Of a stretch of DNA of 64,000 nt, positions 56,320 through 64,000 are shown piece after piece. The notes beneath the pieces are model-generated. The model made no database searches and was not told where the DNA came from. It saw only the letters and a list, made by a program, of their open reading frames with translations. The stretch spans positions 744,001 through 808,000 of the forward strand of contig JASPKZ010001600.1 in assembly GCA_030220185.1 (NCBI GenBank), read 5' to 3'. Origin of the DNA: Diploptera punctata (Eukaryota > Arthropoda > Insecta > Blattodea > Blaberidae). Position 1 is the stretch's first letter, and the number at the start of each line of letters is the position of its first letter. The translations under genes and the position numbers were made by a program.

Positions 56320-57242
56320 TAGGGCCTAACTGCCATAATAATAAAATTCTATAAAAACAGATGAAGCATATACACAAGATAACTTTTATTATACCAAAAA
56401 ATAGGGAATAAATAATCACCCTTTAAATGCGGATTGAAGTCTCAATCAAAATATACACAAGTGTTTTATAGATAAAAAACTAGGGTAAAAATTATAATAA
56501 AATGACTATTTCACATCAATATATTTTTCAATCTATGAGGACACACTTACGAAATCTTATATAATATCAAAAACAACTTTGTTAGTTTCAACCAAATGGG
56601 ACACTCTTACGAAAACTTATATAACCCAAACACATTAGGATAAGTAGTTAAAAACACCTTATATAACATGACCATGCGAGAACTAGGAATATTACAAAAG
56701 ATTGGGCAAGAAAATAGGGCTTCCATTAGTTTTAGGGAATGGTGAAAGGTAGAGATGATAATATAAAAAGCAGGGGTTTTTAGTAGAAAAATCAGAACGG
56801 TGGAGGGGACCGAAGGGTTCGGTCCCCCCTGGGGGACAGGAGTGCAGCTCTACATGGGTAATATGAATATTTTATCTTTTTATTATCAGTCTTTTAAAAT
56901 GGTCATTTTTCATACATAGAATTAATTAAAGGACCAAATGGTCCAAAGAACTTAGAATAATGAACAAAGTTGTTTCTTCTAAATGATTGTTTTCCTCTCT
57001 GAATTTTATCAGTTTTGGTATTTTGACGCTTGACAATATGGCGATTTTAGCTGATTTTAATAAGTTGTTGATCTAATATTTCTTTATGGTTTGATTTATC
57101 AAATAAATATGTCATTTTATTGTTTACTGTATTTTTAACATGTTTAAATGTGGAATTCATCCTCCAAAACCAAGGCCAACCGCTCGGGCCAATACCACTT
57201 AAACAATAGAGATCTTTCACGCTACCTTAAAGCGGGGCTTAA
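56320..57242. repeat. Unclassified repeat X, copy 1
   Basis: Begins TAGGGCCTAACTGCCATAAT and ends at GCGGGGCTTAAC. Contains two direct repeats (GACACACTTACGAAATCTTA, GACACTCTTACGAAAACTTA), a strong hairpin at 56804-56827 (GGGGACCGAA / TTCGGTCCCC) and AAGGCCAACCGCTCGGGCCA near the end. No ORF. Confidence 0.7.
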
Positions 57243-57564
57243 CTGGTCCCGCGTAACACTAAATGACATGTGAAGTTTATGGGATGAAGAGAAAATGAAG
57301 GGAGATAGACATGAATATTAAAGATGAAGCCATTGAGCAAATGGAGAGCTTCAAATACTTGGTTTGTATTATCAGTAGTAACATGATCTGCTGTCATGAA
57401 GTAAAAGCACAGAATAGCAATGGCAAAAGAAGCTTTTAACAAGAAGAGAAGCATTTTCTGTGAACCTTTGGCAAAATAATAATTTAATTCTATTACTCAC
57501 ATTTAACTTAGATAACTTGTGTCCGTTCATCCCCCCACTTAAATTTAAATAGATAGATCATCGG

Positions 57565-58130
57565 TTGATTAATGCCTTTGACATCGTCTGATTCCTAATA
57601 GCCAATTTTGTTGGTCCATCCGATCTCCTGGTTGTAGATGTTTCTCCTTCATGTATAAACATATTCCCTGACTCCAGGAGGTTTTAGGTCTTCCTCTGCC
57701 TCGTCTTTCCTCAGGTTTCCATTCCAAAACAGATTTTGGTAGTCGATCCTCTTTCATTCGCTGGACATGTCCATACCATCTTAATTGCTGAATTTTAATG
57801 TAATCTAAAATAGTGTCTTCAATCTTCATTTTCTCCCTTATATATTCTTATTACATAATCGTTTATATATTATTAGCGGCTGAGGCTAGTGAAGTGCTTC
57901 GTGGAGTATATCATTGTATGGTGCAGAGATGTGGACACTACAATGGAATGAGAAAAAAACGACTGGAAGCTTTTGAGATGTGGATATGGAGAAGGATGGA
58001 GCATATAAATTGAACAGACAAAATAAAAAATAAAGATGTGCTAGACAGAGTGGATGAAGGAAGAACAATGCTGGAGCTCATAAAGAAGAGGAAAAGAAAT
58101 TACATTGACAACTGGCTAAGAAGAAAATCC
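57565..58130. mobile_element. LINE C-terminal fragments, both orientations
   Basis: Minus strand 57829-57569: LDYIKIQQLRWYGHVQRMKE, DRLPK and RRGRGRPKTSW, a clear LINE C-terminus. Plus strand from 57910: AFEMWIWRRMEHIN, the part that normally lies just before it, so a second, inverted fragment abuts the first. Confidence 0.7.
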
Positions 58131-58247
58131 AATGGAAATAAATTGATTTTTCCAAGCCATGAAATCTTGATTGTGGCATTTTCTGGATAAGAACTAAAAA
58201 TGTAGGTCACATGTTGTAGATTTACTGCACATAAAATAACTTGAAGC

Positions 58248-58505
58248 ATCCACTGCAGTGGTCTCGAGGTAGCATGCTGCCTTGTCATGCAGTGGGCCCG
58301 AGTTTGATCCTTATTTGGGACAAGCTTTCTGGGTGAGATTTTTATGGAGTTTTCCCTCACCTGTAAGAGAAATGTCAGGAAACTTTAAGGCCTAAATGGT
58401 CACCTAACACTATCTGGCCATCATTATCATCCTTATCATATTTGCCTCATTAGATTAAATTTAGATTAAGGTCTCTCCTGGTGCATCATTAAACATCATC
58501 ATCAA
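58248..58505 (+). mobile_element. tRNA-derived SINE, type S3 variant
   Basis: Head CAGTGGTCTCGAGGTAGCAT; second half as in 23373-23735 (ATTTGCCTCATTAGATTAAA, CTCTCCTGGTGCATCAT). Confidence 0.75.
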
Positions 58506-58529
58506 CTTTCATATCATCTTAAAATATTA

Positions 58530-58860
58530 ATTAATAATGTTAACCAATTACAAATTAATAAATAAGTTAGGTCTGCATTCATCTTACCTCATACTTCGTT
58601 GTTTCTTGTAAGACGTGTTTCAAAGCATCTTTGATTCATCTTCAGTTGGTACAGATGTTTTACAAGATAAACAAAATACAAGTTGGTACAGACATATACT
58701 TATCCTAAGCTCCTCTCTATACACAATACAAGATTACATCATCTATGTAAAGTAGTTCTATTGAAGTTGTGCGTAAATTGAAAATAGACCACATTAATGC
58801 CAACTGTCTACCCAGCGTGGAGCCAGAAGCATATTAAGTGCAGGGGTGGCATTAGAAAAC
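58530..58860 (-). mobile_element. Penelope-related fragment, subfamily 5
   Basis: End GCATTCATCTTACCTCATAC on the plus strand, then a hammerhead-like core on the minus strand. The rest is not classifiable and no second arm was seen. Confidence 0.5.
58612..58645 (-). ncRNA. Hammerhead-like core, weak stem II
   Basis: CTGAAGA, U, an imperfect hairpin (GAATC AAA GATGC), GAAAC, AC, GTC. Core residues fit; stem II seems to have lost a few bases on its 5' side. Confidence 0.4.
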
Positions 58861-58917
58861 ACACATGCCTTTAAACTGAGGAAAAACTATGTTTTAATCA
58901 TGTTATGTTTATATCCA

Positions 58918-59212
58918 AGGGCAAGCCATAATGTAATTGGTTAAGGCAATATGCTAAAGCTGGAAATTCGGGGATTCGAGTCCTGGTGGTGTCAGGATTT
59001 TTAAACTGACATAAACCCTCTGGCAGCACTAAGGCCCTGGGGTCGATTCAACCTCTAAGGGAATGAGTACCAGACCCTTATTCTGAGGGTAAAGGCTGCC
59101 GTCATGCAGGGCTGGCAACCTGGGTGACATCTCATGCTGATTATTTAAACAGTTGGGAGCCTTAGCCTATCATCCCAATGGCCTTATCTAGGCCTGTAGT
59201 GAGATCACTGCA
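58918..59212 (+). mobile_element. tRNA-derived SINE, type S2
   Basis: Head GCCATAATGTAATTGGTTAA and GGATTCGAGTCC; body GATTTTTAAACTGACATAAA, GGGTCGATTCAACCTCTAAG; end GTAGTGAGATCACTGC. A fragment of type S4 (CCTCTGTGATTGATATATGT) follows at 59215-59310. Confidence 0.8.
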
Positions 59213-59417
59213 ATAATTAATGGCTCCTGTTTGAGAAAACCAGTTATAACAGCTAGGAGATCCTATATTGGCTAGATGATCAACCACCTCTGTGATTGAT
59301 ATATGTGGCTGGTAGAGGGCTTTTGTGTCATGGAGTTTTTTTTACATACAAAACTTGTGATTTTTTTATGGTGATTGTTTGTTTGACAGTTGTGCATACC
59401 CCTTATTGCGATCACGG

Positions 59418-60475
59418 TAGGGCCTAACTGCCATAATAATAAAATATTATAAAAAACCGATAAAACATATACACAATATACTTGTTTATTATACCAGAAG
59501 ATAGAGAATAAATAATCACCTTTTATATGCTGATTGAAGTTACACTCAAAGTTCATACAAGGGTTTTATGAATAAAAAACGAGGGTAAAAATTATAATAA
59601 AATAGAATATCTTAGACTAGAAGTGATTTCACATCAATATATTTTTCAAACTATGAGGACACACTTACGAAAGCTTATATAATCACATAAACAACTTTGC
59701 TTTTGAATAACACTAGTTTCAAACTAATGGGACACTCTTACGAAAACTTATATAACCCAATAAATATTTATGCCTTTTTGACTAACACATTAGATAAGTA
59801 GAAAAACATCTTATACAACTTGGCCCTGACAGACCCAGGAAGATTGCTATAGGTTGGGTAATAAATAAGGGTTTCCACGAATTTGGAGGATAGAGAAAAG
59901 TAAAAACTATCATATAAAAACGCTGGGTTTTTGGGAGGAAAGGCAGAACGGTGTGGAGGACCGAAGCTTTCGCTTCATGGTCCTCCTGGGGAGGAGTGCA
60001 GCTTCTTCATGGGCAAGAAACAACATTTTATCATCACTCTAAAAAGTTCAAGTTTTCTAAAATGGTCATTTTCTGAAGCAAAATAACTTAGAATAATTTG
60101 GAAGACCAAAGGGTCAAATAACTTAGAATAATTTTGTTAATTATTAAAAATATGCTTTATTATAAGAAGACCTAAGGGTGAAGCAAAAATGAATAATAAC
60201 CTAAAGTTGATTTTAAATGGTTCTCTCTCTGAGTATTAACAAAGTTTAATTGTTCGGCTCAGTTCAACATGGCGATTTTTAACTATAACTGTTATTTGTT
60301 ATGATGATTTTAATATGTCTCTTTATGGTTGTTTTATTTAATAAATTATGTCAATATTTGTTTTAATGTGTTTATATGTGTAGTTCTCCCACCAAAAACC
60401 AAGGCCAGCCGCTCGGGCCAAAGACCACTTAAACTATAGAGATCCTTTTTACGCTACGTTACGAGTGGGGTTAAC
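59418..60475. repeat. Unclassified repeat X, copy 2
   Basis: Begins TAGGGCCTAACTGCCATAAT and matches copy 1 in order: two CTTACGAAA(A/G)CTTATATAA blocks, a hairpin at 59957-59986 (GAGGACC GAAGC / GCTTC AT GGTCCTC), AAGGCCAGCCGCTCGGGCCA and a GTGGGGTTAAC end. Confidence 0.7.
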
Positions 60476-60599
60476 CTCCATTATAACACCCCTAAAACAT
60501 ACAGCTCCAACATTTTCATGTGGTAAATCCCATGAGTTTCAGGGATAGTTGCAAGATGTTCAAATTGTTTTTCTAGAAATCTCTTTTGCCTTCTATAAT

Positions 60600-61135
60600 C
60601 TTATTTTGTGATACCTGTTGAATAGTTATTTAGTTGGCTTAACTGCTTAAGAATTGCAGAATTTTGTATCTTCTTTCCCAATTTTGCAGACATTCAAGCT
60701 GTTTTACTTGGCTGTCAATTGCATTATAGCCTCCTTTCCATGGTATGATTCAAAGAAGTTTCATTCAATGTTCAATCTAAATTTACAAATAAGCAGTGTA
60801 ACATTGCTCAAGTATACTACTTCTGAAAGTATCAGCTACTCCATTAGAAAATATTTTTATCACCTCAAGGTTTGGCAGATGCTCCGATAATTTGGAAACA
60901 TTTTTTGTAAGCAAACATCTGCAGCATACTTGCCATGTGTCACATAATCTGCCACTGGAATAAAGAATTTCTTCTGTCTAAACCAGGCAACAGCAGTGAG
61001 ATATCTAGATCTCATTTGTTCTTTGCAGATATAATTTTCTGAGAAATCAACATGTATTGCTGCTTAATTTACTTCAGTGTTTTCACGAACATATTTAAAT
61101 GCTTCCATTTACTGCCTTTTAGCTCAAATTCACAC
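60600..61135 (-). pseudogene. Transposon-related protein remnant
   Basis: The minus strand near 61070-60890 reads IHVDFSENYICKEQMRSRYL, then TAVAWFRQKKFF. A H-x-D-F-(S/A)-E-N-(Y/W)-x-C-K motif like this occurs, from memory, in uncharacterised repetitive proteins of arthropods. The rest is full of stops. The class is not recognised. Confidence 0.35.
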
Positions 61136-61139
61136 AGAA

Positions 61140-61730
61140 GAAGGGTCAGCTGAGCAACAGTTTACTAGATTTCCTAAACCAAGTATATGTTAATCTTCAG
61201 CCGAGTGTAGCAAGCAATTTAGTGCATTATGCATATTTGCAAATGAGAGGAGAAAACATTAGTCAGTCATGGGAAAAGTAATGACTTTACAAGAAAGTGT
61301 TATTAATACTTGTTTGTTAGTTATGTATCAATAATGTAGAATCCAAGAGTAAATTTCAATCCATTAGTTATTATGTTGTGCACAATAATTTTTATGTTTT
61401 CACGACTGATTGACGTAGCTTACAGTTAACATGTATAGGAGGCATTTAAGATATCAAGAAAATTATAATACAATTAACATTAATACATTTATGACCAAGA
61501 AGGACCAAAGATTCATTTAACAAAAGAGTTTGTGAAATAAAATTAATTAATATGGCCAAATTGTCAAACAAATTTGTATAATTTTATGTGTTTTTCAGAT
61601 TTTGGAATATGACAAATTCTACCATTAATATTAGATTAACAAATATGTATTTGAAACATTCTCTTGTAGAATTATTATATATATTATACATTGTATCAAC
61701 AACATTATTCCTACACTAATTTAAAAAAAA
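61140..61730. other. AT-rich sequence, nothing recognised
   Basis: No gene or repeat signature seen. Confidence 0.4.
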
Positions 61731-61732
61731 TA

Positions 61733-62025
61733 TCCACCCCTATGACCTCTAAGTAGGGTGCTGCCTTGTCATGCAGCAGGCCCAGGTTCGATTCCCAGTC
61801 AGGACAGGCTCCTGGGTGAGGTTTTTTCTCACCTGTAAGACAAATGTTAGGAAGCTTAGAGCCCACAGTCCTCGAAAATCATCCTTATCATTACCAACAT
61901 TATCCTTTACCGGTGTGGAAAGCAACAGGAAGCTATCACACCTATAATTCCCTAGTAAAGCTGCAAAGCATAGCGTGAAATTGCTATGATTGCAGTGAAA
62001 GATCTGCCCTCAGGCAGAATTACTA
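61733..62025 (+). mobile_element. tRNA-derived SINE, type S3
   Basis: Head degraded at its start (ATGACCTCTAAGTAGGGTG), B box AGGTTCGATTCCC; body and end normal (AGCTGCAAAGCATAGCGTG, GCCCTCAGGCAGAATTACTA). Confidence 0.8.
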
Positions 62026-62084
62026 TAAAAAAAATTCAAAATTTTCACCTCGGTATGACATTTTCATGGAATCACTTCAGAATA

Positions 62085-62385
62085 TATCCATTATTCTATT
62101 AAATAATACATTTTATATTATAGGGATAGAATGAAAAGTGATGAGATAAGGATGCAGTGGAATAGTAGGGAAATGGTTGAACATATACAAAATTATCAGA
62201 TTAAATGGTTCCAACACGCCCAGAGAATGTCAAATTCCCATTTACCAAAGATGATTTACCACCTCAACCCTAAAGGCAAAAGAGACCTCGGAAGACCCTT
62301 CACCCGATGGAAAGATCAGTTTTTGTAGTCGCAGAATGGGCATCATGACCCAATACTGCATTCGGAAGAAGAAGAAGAAGATATT
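62085..62385 (+). mobile_element. LINE C-terminal and 3' end
   Basis: Plus strand encodes QIKWFQHAQRMSNSHLPKMI and KGKRDLGRPFTRWKDQF, then stop, then GGAAGAAGAAGAAGAAG. A tidy example of the GAA-tailed LINE family. Confidence 0.7.
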
Positions 62386-62389
62386 ATAG

Positions 62390-62608
62390 GCCCATTATAT
62401 TTTACACTTAAGAATGTGTCAGATGTAATTTAATTATTAACATTTTGCCTTAATTTTTAGCTAAGATTCACACCTTATAATCTGTTTGCATAGATGATGA
62501 GATAGGCTTTTAGGCCTAATGTACAAAGGTGAAAAGTATACTAGGAAAAGTTCAATTTGAGGAAACAAGTAAATATTGACAAAGGAAAATGACTGGCAAA
62601 TTAGCAAT
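62390..62608. other. Sequence beyond the GMC gene end
   Basis: No feature recognised between the LINE tail and the polyadenylation signals. Confidence 0.35.
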
Positions 62609-62649
62609 TTTATTTTTCATTAAATCTCTTAATATGCATTTGTTTTATT
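62609..62649 (-). terminator. Candidate polyadenylation signals for the GMC gene
   Basis: Two AATAAA hexamers on the coding strand (62644-62649 and 62609-62614) lie 200-240 bp past the stop codon. A further AATAAA overlaps the stop itself. Which, if any, is used cannot be told. Confidence 0.35.
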
Positions 62650-62848
62650 CAAGAAATATGCACACATATCAAAACAGAATATGATACATAAATATCAGTA
62701 TGCAATATATTGTTTAAAACTAGGAACTATGAAAGTGGCTTTAACCAGTTGAAGGCTAGTTACAAGACTAATAAGTATTAACTTCATAAACTTAAAAAAT
62801 CTTTTAAACTTATTGAGAAGTGAATTTTTCAAATATCATCTTCGGAAT

Positions 62849-63046
62849 TTATTGGCCAGCCCAGGTTTTCTTTATTAAATCAGCTCCCTTCTCTGCGACC
62901 ATCATAATAGGTGCATTAGCATTACCACTCACTTGCTGAGGAATTACTGCTGCATCTATTACTCGAAGCCCTCCGATTCCATGTACTTTGAGTTCATTAT
63001 CCACTACAGAGTTTTCAACACTTGTACCCATGGCACATGTTCCTAC
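62849..63046 (-). CDS. GMC oxidoreductase, C-terminal coding exon
   Basis: Last coding exon, 65 residues and a TAA stop, of a flavin-dependent glucose-methanol-choline oxidoreductase. It starts VGTCAMG and goes on through SVVDNELKVHGIGGLRVIDA and SGNANAPIMMVAEKGADLIK, which are the family's C-terminal signatures V-G-T-C-x-M-G, V-V-D-x-x-L-x-V-x-G, L-R-V-x-D-A and G-N-x-N-A-P. In the family these residues line the flavin and active site, and insect members are FAD-dependent sugar, ecdysone or related alcohol oxidases; the substrate cannot be judged from this part. The acceptor TATTTCAG sets the start in phase 0. Upstream exons must lie beyond base 64000 or within sequence I could not resolve; I saw no second exon between 63047 and 64000. 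Confidence 0.9.
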   Translation of the reverse strand, partial: VGTCAMGTSVENSVVDNELKVHGIGGLRVIDAAVIPQQVSGNANAPIMMVAEKGADLIKKTWAGQ

Positions 63047-63124
63047 CTGAAATACATATCGCAGAATATTATATTTAAATACATAAAACTATTTTTATGT
63101 TATCTTAACTTATTAAAATCTAGT

Positions 63125-63262
63125 CTTTAGTCAACCAAAGCATTGAACATTTTATATTTGATTGTCCTTTGTTCTGGAATGAAAGATTAAAATTCTCATA
63201 TCTACTAAATAACACCGCTTATTTAAGCGAACCACTCATTACAGAAGTGCTTACAACAGACT
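63125..63262 (+). mobile_element. LINE 3' remnant
   Basis: Plus strand reads IEHFIFDCPLFWNERLKFSY without a stop, similar to the H-x-x-x-x-C-P end of RNase-H-type LINEs. It lies in an intron of the GMC gene. Confidence 0.5.
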
Positions 63263-63289
63263 TTTTTTTTTGTAAATGAAGTTCATAAA

Positions 63290-63585
63290 GTAAAGTAATC
63301 CCGCTATAGACCTCAGGAGGCCCTTGGGGTAGTAGGAGGTTAAGGCTCCCACTATTTCTGGACAATCAGCACTTGGTGTCAGCCGGCTTGTCAGCCCTGC
63401 ATGACGACTGCCTTTACCTCCAGAACAAGCATCTGGTACTCATTTCCATTAGAGGCTGAGTCGACCCCTGCACCAGAGGGTTTGGGTCAGTTTAAAAATC
63501 CTGTCCCCACCGGGACTCGAACCTCAACCTTCTGGTTTGTAGCGCACTACCTTAACCACTATGCTACAGCGTGCCCCCATAAATA
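63290..63585 (-). mobile_element. tRNA-derived SINE, type S2
   Basis: Reverse complement: GCACGCTGTAGCATAGTGG, GGTTCGAGTCCC, GGGTCGACTCAGCCTCTAAT, GTGGGAGCCTTAACCTCCTA. Near full length. Confidence 0.85.
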
Positions 63586-63589
63586 AAGT

Positions 63590-64000
63590 TCATAAAAACT
63601 TAAATTTTATATAAAATTATGTAATGACTCACAACTTTGTAACAAACTATAACCCTCATGTACCTTAAGTGAAATAGGGTTTATTAATTTCGGATATTAA
63701 ATAATAATAATAGCTTTTATTAACAAATAAAGGTTATGGCATTTTTCGTGATTTTTCTCAGTGTAGTGACTCCAGAAGAGGGAGGTACAATAAATGTATA
63801 TTAATAATTGAGTTAGAATATAACACCCTACCTCATAATTGTAATTTCTCAATTATCTTTTGATTATGAAAGGTATTTTATGATTCCATACATTTTAATT
63901 TAAAACTTTGAAATACCATATCATAGTTTTTATGATCTGAATGATTTTTAGGACTGATCTATTATACTGAAATTGAACTCTGACATTTATATAACTCATA
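63590..64000. other. Window end, intron sequence
   Basis: AT-rich. 63825-63900 has ACCCTACCTCATAATTGTAA and an inverted-looking partner, possibly another fold-back end. No exon of the GMC gene recognised. Confidence 0.35.

Overview
The window looks like a piece of a large, AT-rich, repeat-laden arthropod genome, most likely an insect; a cockroach/termite-like lineage is my guess, not something shown. There is no operon structure. Genes are split into short exons with GT/AG introns of 1.7-7.9 kb, and nearly all intron and intergenic DNA that I can classify is transposon-derived.

Two host genes are supported, both on the minus strand. The first is a secreted pancreatic-lipase-family protein whose start codon is at 40482 and whose eight visible coding exons run down to 4378. 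They join in frame (64+130+160+101+149+135+111+121 nt, 323 codons plus 2 nt) with canonical splice sites throughout. The nucleophile Ser174 (GLSLG), the oxyanion HG and the catalytic His293 (CSH) are present, but the catalytic Asp of the family's LDPA motif is Glu204 (LEPA). The last exon or exons were not found and probably lie left of base 1. The second is the last coding exon of a GMC oxidoreductase (62849-63046); the rest of that gene would lie to the right.

The remainder is a layered repeat landscape. Penelope-like retroelements (GIY-YIG endonuclease) appear as fold-back palindromes at 10905-12090, 22300-23105, 46067-47165 and 53726-54544, with many shorter fold-backs whose arms often end in ACCTCA. 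LINE remnants include a 5'-truncated copy with a 607-codon open RT/RNase H frame at 15377-17325, R2-like endonuclease sequence at 37735-38410 and many decayed 3' ends. DNA transposons include two mariners, a pogo-like element with a nested piggyBac-like insert, and a hAT element with 8-bp target duplications. There are at least four tRNA-derived SINE types and a family of about 300-bp tRNA-like units arranged head to tail or inverted. Three repeat families remain unclassified (three copies at 33.4, 39.0 and 55.4 kb; two copies at 56.3 and 59.4 kb; two copies at 8.3 and 30.5 kb).

The most unusual signal is a hammerhead-ribozyme-like core, CTGANGA - hairpin - GAAAC - short self-complementary stretch - NUH, that recurs on both strands inside the Penelope-like fold-backs. 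Stem II sequences differ completely between subfamilies yet stay paired, and an additional U after the CUGANGA box is kept. Hammerheads are known from Penelope-like elements in other animals; the extra U and the unclear stem I in most copies are what deserve checking.
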